From Bacteroidota bacterium (GTDB taxonomy: Bacteria; Bacteroidota; Rhodothermia; Rhodothermales; UBA10348), in NCBI GenBank assembly GCA_004356385.1, contig SMXL01000066.1, positions 1 through 5,786 of the forward strand: a stretch of 5,786 bases of DNA, given 5' to 3'. The translations under genes were made by a program, and so were the position numbers. Positions within the stretch are counted from its first letter, which is position 1. Each line of letters opens with the position of its first letter. Of this stretch, positions 1-5,786 are shown in pieces. Below the pieces are notes generated by a model that saw nothing but the letters and a program-made list of their open reading frames with translations, did no database searches and was not told the origin of the DNA.

Positions 1-726
1 ACCAGGGGATTCGCTATTGCTGCTTCTCTTGCCCTGCTTATTGCGATCAGCTTCAAGCTTTCTCCTGACGTAAATACGGTGCGCGCGCCAGTCGGAAGCG
101 GATCTACCCTGTCCGTTGATTTACCCGACGGCTCAGCAGTTATTCTGGCTTCAGGCTCTGTGCTCTCCTTTTCGGATTCGTTTGGAGAAACAAATAGACG
201 CGTGACGTTAAAAGGTGAAGCGTTGTTCGATGTGATCACGTCAGACGTTTCGTTCGTAGTCGATACGTACAATGCCCGGACGACTGTTCATGGCACTCAA
301 TTTTCTATTCGCGCTTGGGCCGATGATATCCAGGCAACCACGGATGTGCGAGTTGAGGAAGGAAGTGTATCCGTCGCTTCTCGCAGAAGTAATCATTGGA
401 ATGTCCTGTTGGTCGCTGGAGACGCCATAGCGGTCATCGGTAATGGACGGGTTGCTTCCGAATCAACCACCGCCGATTTAGAACACGCATTCAATTGGAT
501 CGAGGGAGGATACGAGTACCGAAATGAGCCCATCGGGAATGTTCTCGCCGATCTGAAACGACAATACGACGTGATTATCGAAGCACCCACATCGATCAGG
601 TTCAGACCGATCTCAATCTTCAACCAGGCTAATGTCAGCCTGGCAGAAGTACTCGGAGATATTTCAGCTACCGTGGGCGTGATGTATCGCCCGATCGCCG
701 GCGGTTACGAGCTGTACGAGCAGTAG
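1..726 (+). CDS. FecR-family anti-sigma factor / sigma regulator, 5'-truncated by window edge
   Basis: The reading frame is open from base 1 to a TAG at 724-726, so 241 residues are visible and the true start lies left of the window. The GTG at position 79 falls inside the protein and should not be taken as the start. Visible residues 4-19 are a hydrophobic segment, the expected single inner-membrane helix. A FecR domain follows (about 27-125), with LPDGS at 41-45, RRVTLKGEALFDV at 66-78, HGTQF at 97-101 and an EEGSV turn at 119-123. Residues about 164-241 match the DUF4974/STN-like C-terminal domain usual in Bacteroidota FecR proteins. The missing part should be the cytoplasmic sigma-binding domain (about 80-100 residues by family length). 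In this family the protein holds or activates an ECF sigma factor and receives a periplasmic signal from a TonB-dependent receptor; the receptor gene follows on the same strand. The family is clear; the partner and signal are inferred from context. Confidence 0.93.
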   Translation, partial: TRGFAIAASLALLIAISFKLSPDVNTVRAPVGSGSTLSVDLPDGSAVILASGSVLSFSDSFGETNRRVTLKGEALFDVITSDVSFVVDTYNARTTVHGTQFSIRAWADDIQATTDVRVEEGSVSVASRRSNHWNVLLVAGDAIAVIGNGRVASESTTADLEHAFNWIEGGYEYRNEPIGNVLADLKRQYDVIIEAPTSIRFRPISIFNQANVSLAEVLGDISATVGVMYRPIAGGYELYEQ

Positions 727-991
727 AGGACCATTCGGACCCATTCTCGATTCGATCAATCGCCGTCCGCAAATCCCCTCCGGGTACTCGTTTCAAGTAG
801 GTCCATTCCTTGGCCCCTTTCGGGCTGCGCTTTTGTGAGCCTAAACGCTGAAAAATCAATTCGTTCATAGCCATTCACTTCCCTAGAAATATTCCGTATT
901 TTCAGGGAGGCTAAGACCGCAACTATCATCGTTCGACCGTGATTCTGGAGACGGTTAGGACGCCTCTTCATATCTGACTCTCCAGCGGAAT
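727..991. other. Intergenic region between fecR-like gene and receptor gene
   Basis: This 265-bp spacer has no gene I can support; two short minus-strand frames in it have no recognisable protein features. Just after the fecR stop are short repeats: ggaccattc (728-736), ggacccattc (737-746) and a similar ggtccattc at 800-808, plus a 5-bp inverted repeat cgatt/aatcg (748-752 and 758-762) with no T-run after it. A larger imperfect inverted repeat lies at 878-910 and is listed separately. I searched for Bacteroidota-type (-33 TTTG, -7 TAnnTTTG) and sigma70-type promoters and found no convincing match. The spacer is long enough to hold a promoter for the receptor, plausibly recognised by the cognate ECF sigma factor, but this is inference. 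Confidence 0.6.
878..910. repeat. Imperfect inverted repeat upstream of receptor gene
   Basis: The arms ccctagaaata (881-891) and tattttcaggg (897-907) are complementary except for a 2-nt internal mismatch, with a ttccg loop. Pairing extends outward by t880-a908, a wobble t879-g909, and c878-g910. The element ends 81 bp before the receptor ATG. It could be an operator, a 5'-UTR hairpin, or chance in an AT-richer stretch. No poly-T tract follows on either strand, so an intrinsic terminator is unlikely. Confidence 0.4.
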
Positions 992-3847
992 ATGGGACTC
1001 TCCGCCAAGCGGATTCCGTTCATATTGAGCGTTCTCTTAGTAACCGCCGTGTATATGTTCGCCGGCGTTCAGATAAATACGTCCGTTGCCCAGGATCGGG
1101 AAGTCTCGTACACTATTGCCTGGCGAGGCGACGCACTAGCCGATGTTCTGGAAAAATTTTCGACAATGGCCATGTTTCCGTTGTCTTTTGACCCGCTCCT
1201 CGTAGAAGGGAAGCGGGTTTTTTGTGTTTCACGAAATCAGTCGGTCACGGAAGTACTCACGTGCATCCTCGTTGGGAGCGGTCTTGATTTCATCATTCGA
1301 TCGTCGGGTACGTTTGTCATTGTTCCTAGAATAGAGGGAGAACCGCTGTTTGGAAATCTCAGGGGTATTGTTGTGGACGCGGAAACCGAGCAACCTGTAT
1401 CCAATGCTCATGTTCTTCTGGTCGAAGCCTCCAATGTCGCACACGGTCGGACGGCCAACAAAAACGGCATATTCCTCTTTTCGGAACTCCTTCCCGGCTC
1501 CTACGCGATGACCGTAAGTCACCTAGGATACGGGCGAGAAACGACGGTGATCGATGTTGAGGCGGGAGCAGACAGACGAACGGTGGTCACCTTGAGGTAT
1601 CAAGCCATTCCTGTGGCCCCCATTGTAATCGACGGAATCGGGATGCAGCCTTCGTCCACTCTTCTCGGATCGAGCGTCGCCACTCAAACCGAGCTGACGA
1701 ATACCCTGCAAGCCGGAACAGCCGGTATCCTGAGGGGAATCGATGCCATGCCTGGCGTTCGAGTTAACGATGCCACCGCGGACGTGCATATTCAAGGCGG
1801 AGAAGCCGGCGAGCATCAATTCCGGCTCGACGGAGCTCCGGTATTTATCCCGCTCAACGTGGCCAGTATTATCGGTCCGTTCTCCCCTTTCGCTCTCGGT
1901 AAGATAACCGTACACAAAGCGGGATTTGGTGTATCTCTGGGCAGTCAGATCGCGGGGGTGATAGAAGCGGAGCATGACTTGAGTGCTCCGGTTGCACGGG
2001 CCGGATCGGGTTTTCGAAACCGTCTCATTTTCCAGATTGACCCGCTGTCGACCAATGCAAGATTTAACGCTAGCTGGTCTCGCCCCGATGGATTCCATGC
2101 CACCTATATGAGCGCTGCTCGAATCGGTATGTGGGGTTTGTCAGCTCCTACCTCTTTACAACGACTGCTCAACGACTGGAATACGGTCGACACTTTTTTA
2201 CTTTCGGCATTTGCCGAAAGAAATACACCATTTGCTAACCTACCTCCGAAAGGACAACCCAGCATCGGATTTTTCGATTGGCACAACGCATTGAAAATAA
2301 GACTGAACGGGCTGAGAACTCTTTACATCTCCTCGTACTGGGGATCCTCCAATCTGGGCAACGATCTCTCGGATGTCGATTTACTCGGTGATCCGGATCA
2401 GAATCCAGACACAGATCTGTCGAGATTCAAAGACGTGTATCGCTGGGAAAACGGAATGGGGCAGGCTCGATACGAGGCCGTGTTGGGACCCACAACCTTA
2501 GCGAGTTTGCAATCGCGAGCCAGTTTCTACCGGCTGCGCCACGAATTCATGGCGCCCCATGAATTCACGGTTGACTCTGCCGAAGACGATGGGAATCGCG
2601 TCTTCGAACTGGCACTCGACGCCAGGCTGGAGTTTCTGCCACGAAGTGGCCGGCACGATATGGAGTTTGGCACGGATCTCATTTTCACGGACAGTCGGTT
2701 CTTTGTGGCCGGTACCCAGCTTCTTCCCCTCAATCACTCATCGAGCGGATGGCGATCGTCGCTGTATGCACAGAATAAAATGCAGTTAGGACGGCATACG
2801 GTCCTGGAATCGGGCGCCAGAATCACCTATTTGGATTCGAGAAACACGCTGTATTTCGAGCCGCGCCTGTCTGCTCGATTCGATTGGCAGGACACAAGCC
2901 TGGGCGGCGTATCACTTTTTGTAGGAACGGGACTCTACCGGCAGTTTGTCAGCCAATTCGACGTCAGCAGCAGAAGCCCCCGTACCTTCGTTTCGTCGAC
3001 TCGATTTTGGATGGGAACGGATCGGACCGTCAAGCCACCCAAGGCCGGTCACCTGGCGGCTGAACTCTTGATCATTCCATCCGACAAGTGGTCTTTTAGA
3101 GTGGAAAGTCACTACAAGAAACTCTATCACGTCCTCTCACTCGACTATTCGGCCGACGTCACCGAAGCCTCCGTGAGTATGGATCAGAGTAGTTTCTTAA
3201 AACCGTCTAGAGGCTATACATTTGGTTATGCAGCTCTGGCGTCACGGAAAATTGGATTGGGGACCGTGAGACTTCGCTACGACTACACCGAGAGCAAAAG
3301 AACGATAAAGGACCTCTTCCGAAACGAAGAGTTGACTGTTCCGTGGAATGAACCGTATCGGTTTGAAGTCAGCCTCGACGTGATTCCAGTCCGCCACTTT
3401 TTCGTACTGGCGAGATGGAAAAGCAGCTGGGGTCGTAAATGGGGATACCGCAAGGCATACTACGATTTTCTGGGGGCGCATCTGAACGATCTCGATGCCC
3501 TGCTCGAAGACATGAGAGCAAACGGCGTTTCGCCCGATGCAGTCCGGCGCGTGCAGAGACAGGTGGAACACTATGATCTCACTCACCCGGAATCACACCG
3601 TCTGCCTCCCATTCATCAGCTCGATCTAAGTATTGCCTACTCCATTCCAATGAATCGTTTAGCCCTTCAGATACGCGCGGATCTGATCAATGTATTTGAT
3701 ACCGGAAACACGGCAGAGTGGAGATTCGAGCTTGACGAGGAATCGTATTTTGGCCTCAATGAACCGGGGACATCGGGTCTCCTTGACCGGGGCAATAGAC
3801 CCCTCCTACCGAGAGTCTTTACCTTGGCCGCTAAAGTGACCTGGTAG
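992..3847 (+). CDS. TonB-dependent outer-membrane receptor, STN-containing transducer type
   Basis: This 951-residue protein is an outer-membrane active transporter and probable signal transducer. Residues 1-33 form a Sec signal peptide (KR, hydrophobic core, likely cut after SVA). Residues about 38-113 are an STN (secretin/TonB short N-terminal) domain, 121-204 a carboxypeptidase-regulatory-like beta-sandwich (GNLRGIVVDAETEQPVSNA), and about 225-330 the plug (GILRGIDAMPGVRVND, IQGGEAGEHQFRLDGAPVF). The rest is the beta-barrel, ending in the typical LINVFDTGN segment and a C-terminal Trp suited to BAM recognition. No clear TonB box is seen; APIVIDG at 209-215 is a weak candidate. Residues about 820-872 form a long, partly helical predicted external loop. 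The ATG at 992 is the only standard start after the in-frame TAG at 956; the ribosome binding site is weak. With the upstream fecR it forms a FecA/FecR-type pair. The STN domain supports signalling; the ligand (siderophore, glycan or other) is unknown. No SusD gene follows, which argues against a SusC role. Confidence 0.93.
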   Translation: MGLSAKRIPFILSVLLVTAVYMFAGVQINTSVAQDREVSYTIAWRGDALADVLEKFSTMAMFPLSFDPLLVEGKRVFCVSRNQSVTEVLTCILVGSGLDFIIRSSGTFVIVPRIEGEPLFGNLRGIVVDAETEQPVSNAHVLLVEASNVAHGRTANKNGIFLFSELLPGSYAMTVSHLGYGRETTVIDVEAGADRRTVVTLRYQAIPVAPIVIDGIGMQPSSTLLGSSVATQTELTNTLQAGTAGILRGIDAMPGVRVNDATADVHIQGGEAGEHQFRLDGAPVFIPLNVASIIGPFSPFALGKITVHKAGFGVSLGSQIAGVIEAEHDLSAPVARAGSGFRNRLIFQIDPLSTNARFNASWSRPDGFHATYMSAARIGMWGLSAPTSLQRLLNDWNTVDTFLLSAFAERNTPFANLPPKGQPSIGFFDWHNALKIRLNGLRTLYISSYWGSSNLGNDLSDVDLLGDPDQNPDTDLSRFKDVYRWENGMGQARYEAVLGPTTLASLQSRASFYRLRHEFMAPHEFTVDSAEDDGNRVFELALDARLEFLPRSGRHDMEFGTDLIFTDSRFFVAGTQLLPLNHSSSGWRSSLYAQNKMQLGRHTVLESGARITYLDSRNTLYFEPRLSARFDWQDTSLGGVSLFVGTGLYRQFVSQFDVSSRSPRTFVSSTRFWMGTDRTVKPPKAGHLAAELLIIPSDKWSFRVESHYKKLYHVLSLDYSADVTEASVSMDQSSFLKPSRGYTFGYAALASRKIGLGTVRLRYDYTESKRTIKDLFRNEELTVPWNEPYRFEVSLDVIPVRHFFVLARWKSSWGRKWGYRKAYYDFLGAHLNDLDALLEDMRANGVSPDAVRRVQRQVEHYDLTHPESHRLPPIHQLDLSIAYSIPMNRLALQIRADLINVFDTGNTAEWRFELDEESYFGLNEPGTSGLLDRGNRPLLPRVFTLAAKVTW

Positions 3848-3851
3848 TGCG

Positions 3852-4544
3852 TCAGCTTTCTGCCTGTGTTGAAACGGCGTCCGCGGAAATATCTCCATCC
3901 CCATCGCTTGTGGTATCTGTGGTCGTTTCTGTACTGGCATCCGATTCTTCGAGCGCGGCTACTTTCTCATGAAAGCGACTCTGAAAGACGAGTATACCGA
4001 CAACACCCAGGACGATGGCCATGTCGGCGACGTTCCAAATCGGAAAGAGCTGAAGATATTTCCCCCCAAGAAGTGGAACACTCTCCGGTACAAATCCCCG
4101 CCAGGCGTTGATATGAATAAAATCGACGACCTTTCCGGAGAAGAGCGGCGCGTCGTACAAAATCATTCCGTAAAAAAGGCGGTCGATGATGTTTCCAATT
4201 GCGCCTCCCAGCACGAGAGCCAGGCTTAACCGGTAGGGGGTGTAGATATGGCCGACTTTTCTGAGATAGAGAATAATCAGACCGGTAGCCGCTATTGAAA
4301 AAATCGTGATCAGCGAAGGCGGCCCGTACTCTATACCGAACGCCATTCCTGGATTCTCGGTAAACGTAAAACGGAACCAGTCGCCAATAATGCTGATGGA
4401 CTCCTGCCTATTCATCGTCTTGAGAACGGCAATCTTCGACGCTTGATCGAGGACGATGACACTTGAGATAATCCAGATCGCTCTCTGAGTGAAAGAGCTC
4501 TTTGATGTGCCCTGGCTCTCCCCCGCTTCTTTCTCAGCCGTCAA
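3852..4544 (-). CDS. lspA: Lipoprotein signal peptidase (signal peptidase II)
   Basis: LspA is the inner-membrane aspartyl protease that cleaves prolipoprotein signal peptides before the lipidated cysteine. The 230 residues carry the family motifs: VLDQASK (D33), TENPGMAFG (62-70), GNIIDR (117-122), VVDF with catalytic D141, and NVAD with catalytic D174. Hydrophobic segments at about 23-40, 77-94, 105-120 and 174-189 fit the four-helix topology with both ends cytoplasmic. The protein is longer than the usual 160-170 residues. One reason is the 33-residue step between the catalytic Asps (19 in Pseudomonas LspA), carrying an AWRGF...LLGGKYLQLFP insert of the kind seen in Bacteroidota. The other is residues 199-230, an acidic Ser/Thr-rich tail with no Lys or Arg. 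The start is TTG at 4544; no ATG or GTG lies between the in-frame upstream TAG and the first membrane helix, and the next ATG (M44) would remove that helix and D33. It follows the dksA-like gene after 9 bp and converges on the receptor gene with a 4-bp gap. Confidence 0.96.
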   Translation of the reverse strand: MTAEKEAGESQGTSKSSFTQRAIWIISSVIVLDQASKIAVLKTMNRQESISIIGDWFRFTFTENPGMAFGIEYGPPSLITIFSIAATGLIILYLRKVGHIYTPYRLSLALVLGGAIGNIIDRLFYGMILYDAPLFSGKVVDFIHINAWRGFVPESVPLLGGKYLQLFPIWNVADMAIVLGVVGILVFQSRFHEKVAALEESDASTETTTDTTSDGDGDISADAVSTQAES

Positions 4545-4551
4545 AACGAAA

Positions 4552-4555
4552 TCCT
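4552..4555 (-). promoter_or_regulatory. Ribosome binding site of lspA overlapping the upstream stop codon
   Basis: Read on the minus strand, the dksA-like stop and the bases after it are TAGGATTTCGTT, followed by the TTG start. AGGA lies 7 nt before TTG and shares two bases with the TAG stop (4554-4556). This supports the TTG start and suggests that translation of lspA is coupled to termination on the upstream gene. Confidence 0.6.
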
Positions 4556-5006
4556 ATTTCTTTTGCTGCTGAAGTTTCGCTTCGATGGAGATCTCCGTAT
4601 GCGGAACCGCTTCGAGTCTTTCCTTGGAGATCGGTTGCCCTGAAACCTTGCACACGCCGTACGTTTTGTTTTCGATGCGATCCGCAGCCCGGTCCAGATA
4701 GCCAACATATTTTTGCTGCCGGGCGATCATCAGAAACAGTTTTTCGCGTTCCATGGCATCCGTTCCAGCATCAGCCATGTGGAAACTGTATGCTGTGTCG
4801 TTTTCAGCCTGCTCGCGTGAATCCGCAAGTTGCCCGCGCATTCCGTCAATATCTTCTTGAGCGGAGGCCCGTTTGGCGACGATCAACTGCATGAAGTACT
4901 GGAGCTCCTTGTCTGAATAAGAAGTCTTTATCGGTCCGGATTCGACCTCAGTCTCTTCCACGTCCGTTTCGACCGCAGCTGCTTTCTTATTTGCCATAAT
5001 GATCAC
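4554..5006 (-). CDS. DksA/TraR-family protein with degenerate zinc finger
   Basis: This 150-residue protein belongs to the DksA/TraR family, whose members bind in the RNA polymerase secondary channel and tune transcription, often with ppGpp. Residues about 31-112 should form the coiled-coil hairpin, with an acidic tip DAGTDAMEREK at 79-89. The C-terminal globular part is YGVCKVSGQPISKERLEAVPHTEISIEAKL. In canonical members this region holds four zinc-binding cysteines (CxxC...CxxC); here only C119 remains, with S122, S140 and A143 at the other three places. From memory, the same loss is common in Bacteroidota homologues, so it is probably a lineage trait rather than decay. Residues 11-24 are acidic and look disordered. 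The start is uncertain: GTG at 5006 has AGG 6 nt upstream, while ATG at 4997 gives a 147-residue MANKK... protein without a well-placed ribosome binding site. It lies 41 bp after ileS and 9 bp before lspA. Whether it binds RNA polymerase as DksA does is not shown. Confidence 0.9.
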   Translation of the reverse strand: MIIMANKKAAAVETDVEETEVESGPIKTSYSDKELQYFMQLIVAKRASAQEDIDGMRGQLADSREQAENDTAYSFHMADAGTDAMEREKLFLMIARQQKYVGYLDRAADRIENKTYGVCKVSGQPISKERLEAVPHTEISIEAKLQQQKK

Positions 5007-5047
5007 TGTAAACCTGTTTCATCGGCATAAAAACCGAAGGTGTACGC

Positions 5048-5786
5048 CTACTTAACGCGACGCACACCCACTATCAATTGTTCTGAATCAATCTCGAAAC
5101 TGGAGACCAATTCACCATCTGGATCACTGGCCACATCCAACTCCAAACCTAGTGTCTCGTTCCGTATCCATTCGGCGTGTTTCTCAATCGCTTCAAGTAC
5201 CAGTTTGGACCCGTTAACGGTGATTTTTATCCGATCCGTGACTTCAAAATCAGCGGATTTTCGCATATTCTGAATTCGATTTACGGTCTCCCTCGCCAGC
5301 CCCTCCGCAATCAGTTCATCCGTCAATTCGATGTCAAGAGCAACGGTGACTCCCCGCTCCTGGCCTACCAGCCAGCCCTCCACGCCTTCGCTCACAATTT
5401 CGATGTCATCACCTGCCAGTTCGACGGCATTTCCTTCTATGGTGACCTCAATCGAGCCATTTTCCAGAAAGGCGTCGATCTGCTCATCTGAAAACTCTCG
5501 AATGGCCTGGTTCACCGGTTTCATGAGAGAGCCCAATCGACTTCCCAGCGCCTTGAAATTCGGTTTTGCCTGTCGCGTCACGACGGAGCTTGAGCCTTCT
5601 ACGTACTCGATCTTCTGGACATTGACCTCCTCCAGAATCACGCTTTTCATTTTCTCAATCACTCCCTGCTCTACTTTCGGACCCGTAACCACCATGATTC
5701 GACTGAGGGGTTGTCGAACGTTGTGTCCGGACGCGTTTCGGAGAGCCAGCACGATTGAAGACACGGTGCGCGCCAGGCCCATCCGG
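5048..5786 (-). CDS. ileS: Isoleucyl-tRNA synthetase, C-terminal part, truncated by window edge
   Basis: The frame is open to the right edge of the window (about 245 residues visible), so the N-terminal catalytic part with the HIGH and KMSKS motifs lies outside. The ATG at 5782 is an internal codon, not the start. The visible part begins in the helical anticodon-binding domain (MGLARTVSSIVLALRNASG, then VRQPLSRIMV). It continues into the C-terminal domain seen in the eukaryote-like class of bacterial IleRS (DUF5915 type), with the segments FKALGSRLGSLMKPV, VALDIELTDELIAEGLARE and VNRIQNMRKSADFEVTDRI. There is no cysteine in this stretch, so the C-terminal zinc finger of E. coli-type IleRS is absent. 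The enzyme charges tRNA-Ile in the cytoplasm. It is the first visible gene of the minus-strand group; its stop is 41 bp from the next GTG start. Any operon promoter lies beyond the right edge. Confidence 0.94.
   Translation of the reverse strand, partial: RMGLARTVSSIVLALRNASGHNVRQPLSRIMVVTGPKVEQGVIEKMKSVILEEVNVQKIEYVEGSSSVVTRQAKPNFKALGSRLGSLMKPVNQAIREFSDEQIDAFLENGSIEVTIEGNAVELAGDDIEIVSEGVEGWLVGQERGVTVALDIELTDELIAEGLARETVNRIQNMRKSADFEVTDRIKITVNGSKLVLEAIEKHAEWIRNETLGLELDVASDPDGELVSSFEIDSEQLIVGVRRVK

Noticed and set aside
833..861. Possible sigma70-type promoter (ttgtga, 17-bp spacer, tcaatt)
   Set aside because: The -10 element matches only three of six consensus bases, and sigma70 consensus is a poor guide in this group of bacteria.
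668..971. Two overlapping short minus-strand frames spanning the fecR-receptor spacer (68 and 71 residues)
   Set aside because: No recognisable motif, no convincing ribosome binding site, and they overlap each other in different frames; one also overlaps the end of fecR.
1523..2098. 191-residue open frame on the minus strand inside the receptor gene
   Set aside because: It lies wholly antisense to a well-supported gene, shows no domain or motif, and is rich in Arg, Ser and Gly as expected of an antisense shadow.
3787..3804. GGGG/CCCC inverted repeat with a 7-nt loop near the receptor 3' end, considered as a terminator
   Set aside because: Four-base stem inside the coding sequence, more than 40 bp before the stop, with no T-run after it.
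4502..4894. 130-residue plus-strand frame opposite the dksA-like gene
   Set aside because: It is antisense to a clear family member and is Arg/Pro/Cys-rich without domain features.
5007..5047. Possible hairpin (tcgg/ccga) between ileS and the dksA-like gene
   Set aside because: Only four base pairs around an 8-nt loop; too weak to call a terminator or attenuator, and the genes look co-transcribed.
1..5786. CRISPR arrays, tRNA or rRNA genes, insertion sequences, phage or defence genes
   Set aside because: No regular repeat-spacer pattern, no tRNA-like cloverleaf, no transposase or terminal inverted repeats, and no defence-type protein motifs were seen on either strand.

Overview
The window is chromosomal DNA that looks like a member of the Bacteroidota/Rhodothermota group (inference). 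Four things point that way: a FecR anti-sigma regulator with a C-terminal DUF4974-type domain, a TonB-dependent receptor with an STN and a carboxypeptidase-regulatory-like domain, a DksA/TraR-family protein that has lost most zinc-finger cysteines, and the gene order ileS - dksA/traR-like - lspA. Base composition is moderate in GC, and no gene stands out as compositionally foreign.

Left half (1-3847, + strand): the C-terminal part of a FecR-like inner-membrane anti-sigma factor, cut by the window edge. A 265-bp spacer with one imperfect inverted repeat follows. Then comes a complete 951-residue outer-membrane TonB-dependent receptor of the transducer type (signal peptide, STN, carboxypeptidase-regulatory-like domain, plug, beta-barrel). 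This is the arrangement of a FecI/FecR/FecA-type cell-surface signalling system. The receptor binds a ligand outside, its STN domain contacts the periplasmic part of FecR, and FecR controls an ECF sigma factor, whose gene would be expected just left of the window. The ligand cannot be read from the sequence, and no SusD partner follows the receptor.

Right half (3852-5786, - strand, reading right to left): the C-terminal end of isoleucyl-tRNA synthetase (cut by the window edge), then a DksA/TraR-like protein, then lipoprotein signal peptidase LspA. They are closely spaced (41 bp, then 9 bp) and probably form an operon. The lspA ribosome binding site overlaps the dksA-like stop codon. The two halves converge with only 4 bp between the receptor and lspA stop codons, so no dedicated terminator fits between them.

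I found no CRISPR array, tRNA, rRNA, insertion sequence or clearly novel system. The points most worth a second look are the receptor's only two cysteines, both in its STN domain; the similar STN-like modules in the FecR and the receptor; the zinc-less DksA-like protein; and the LspA acidic tail and TTG start.
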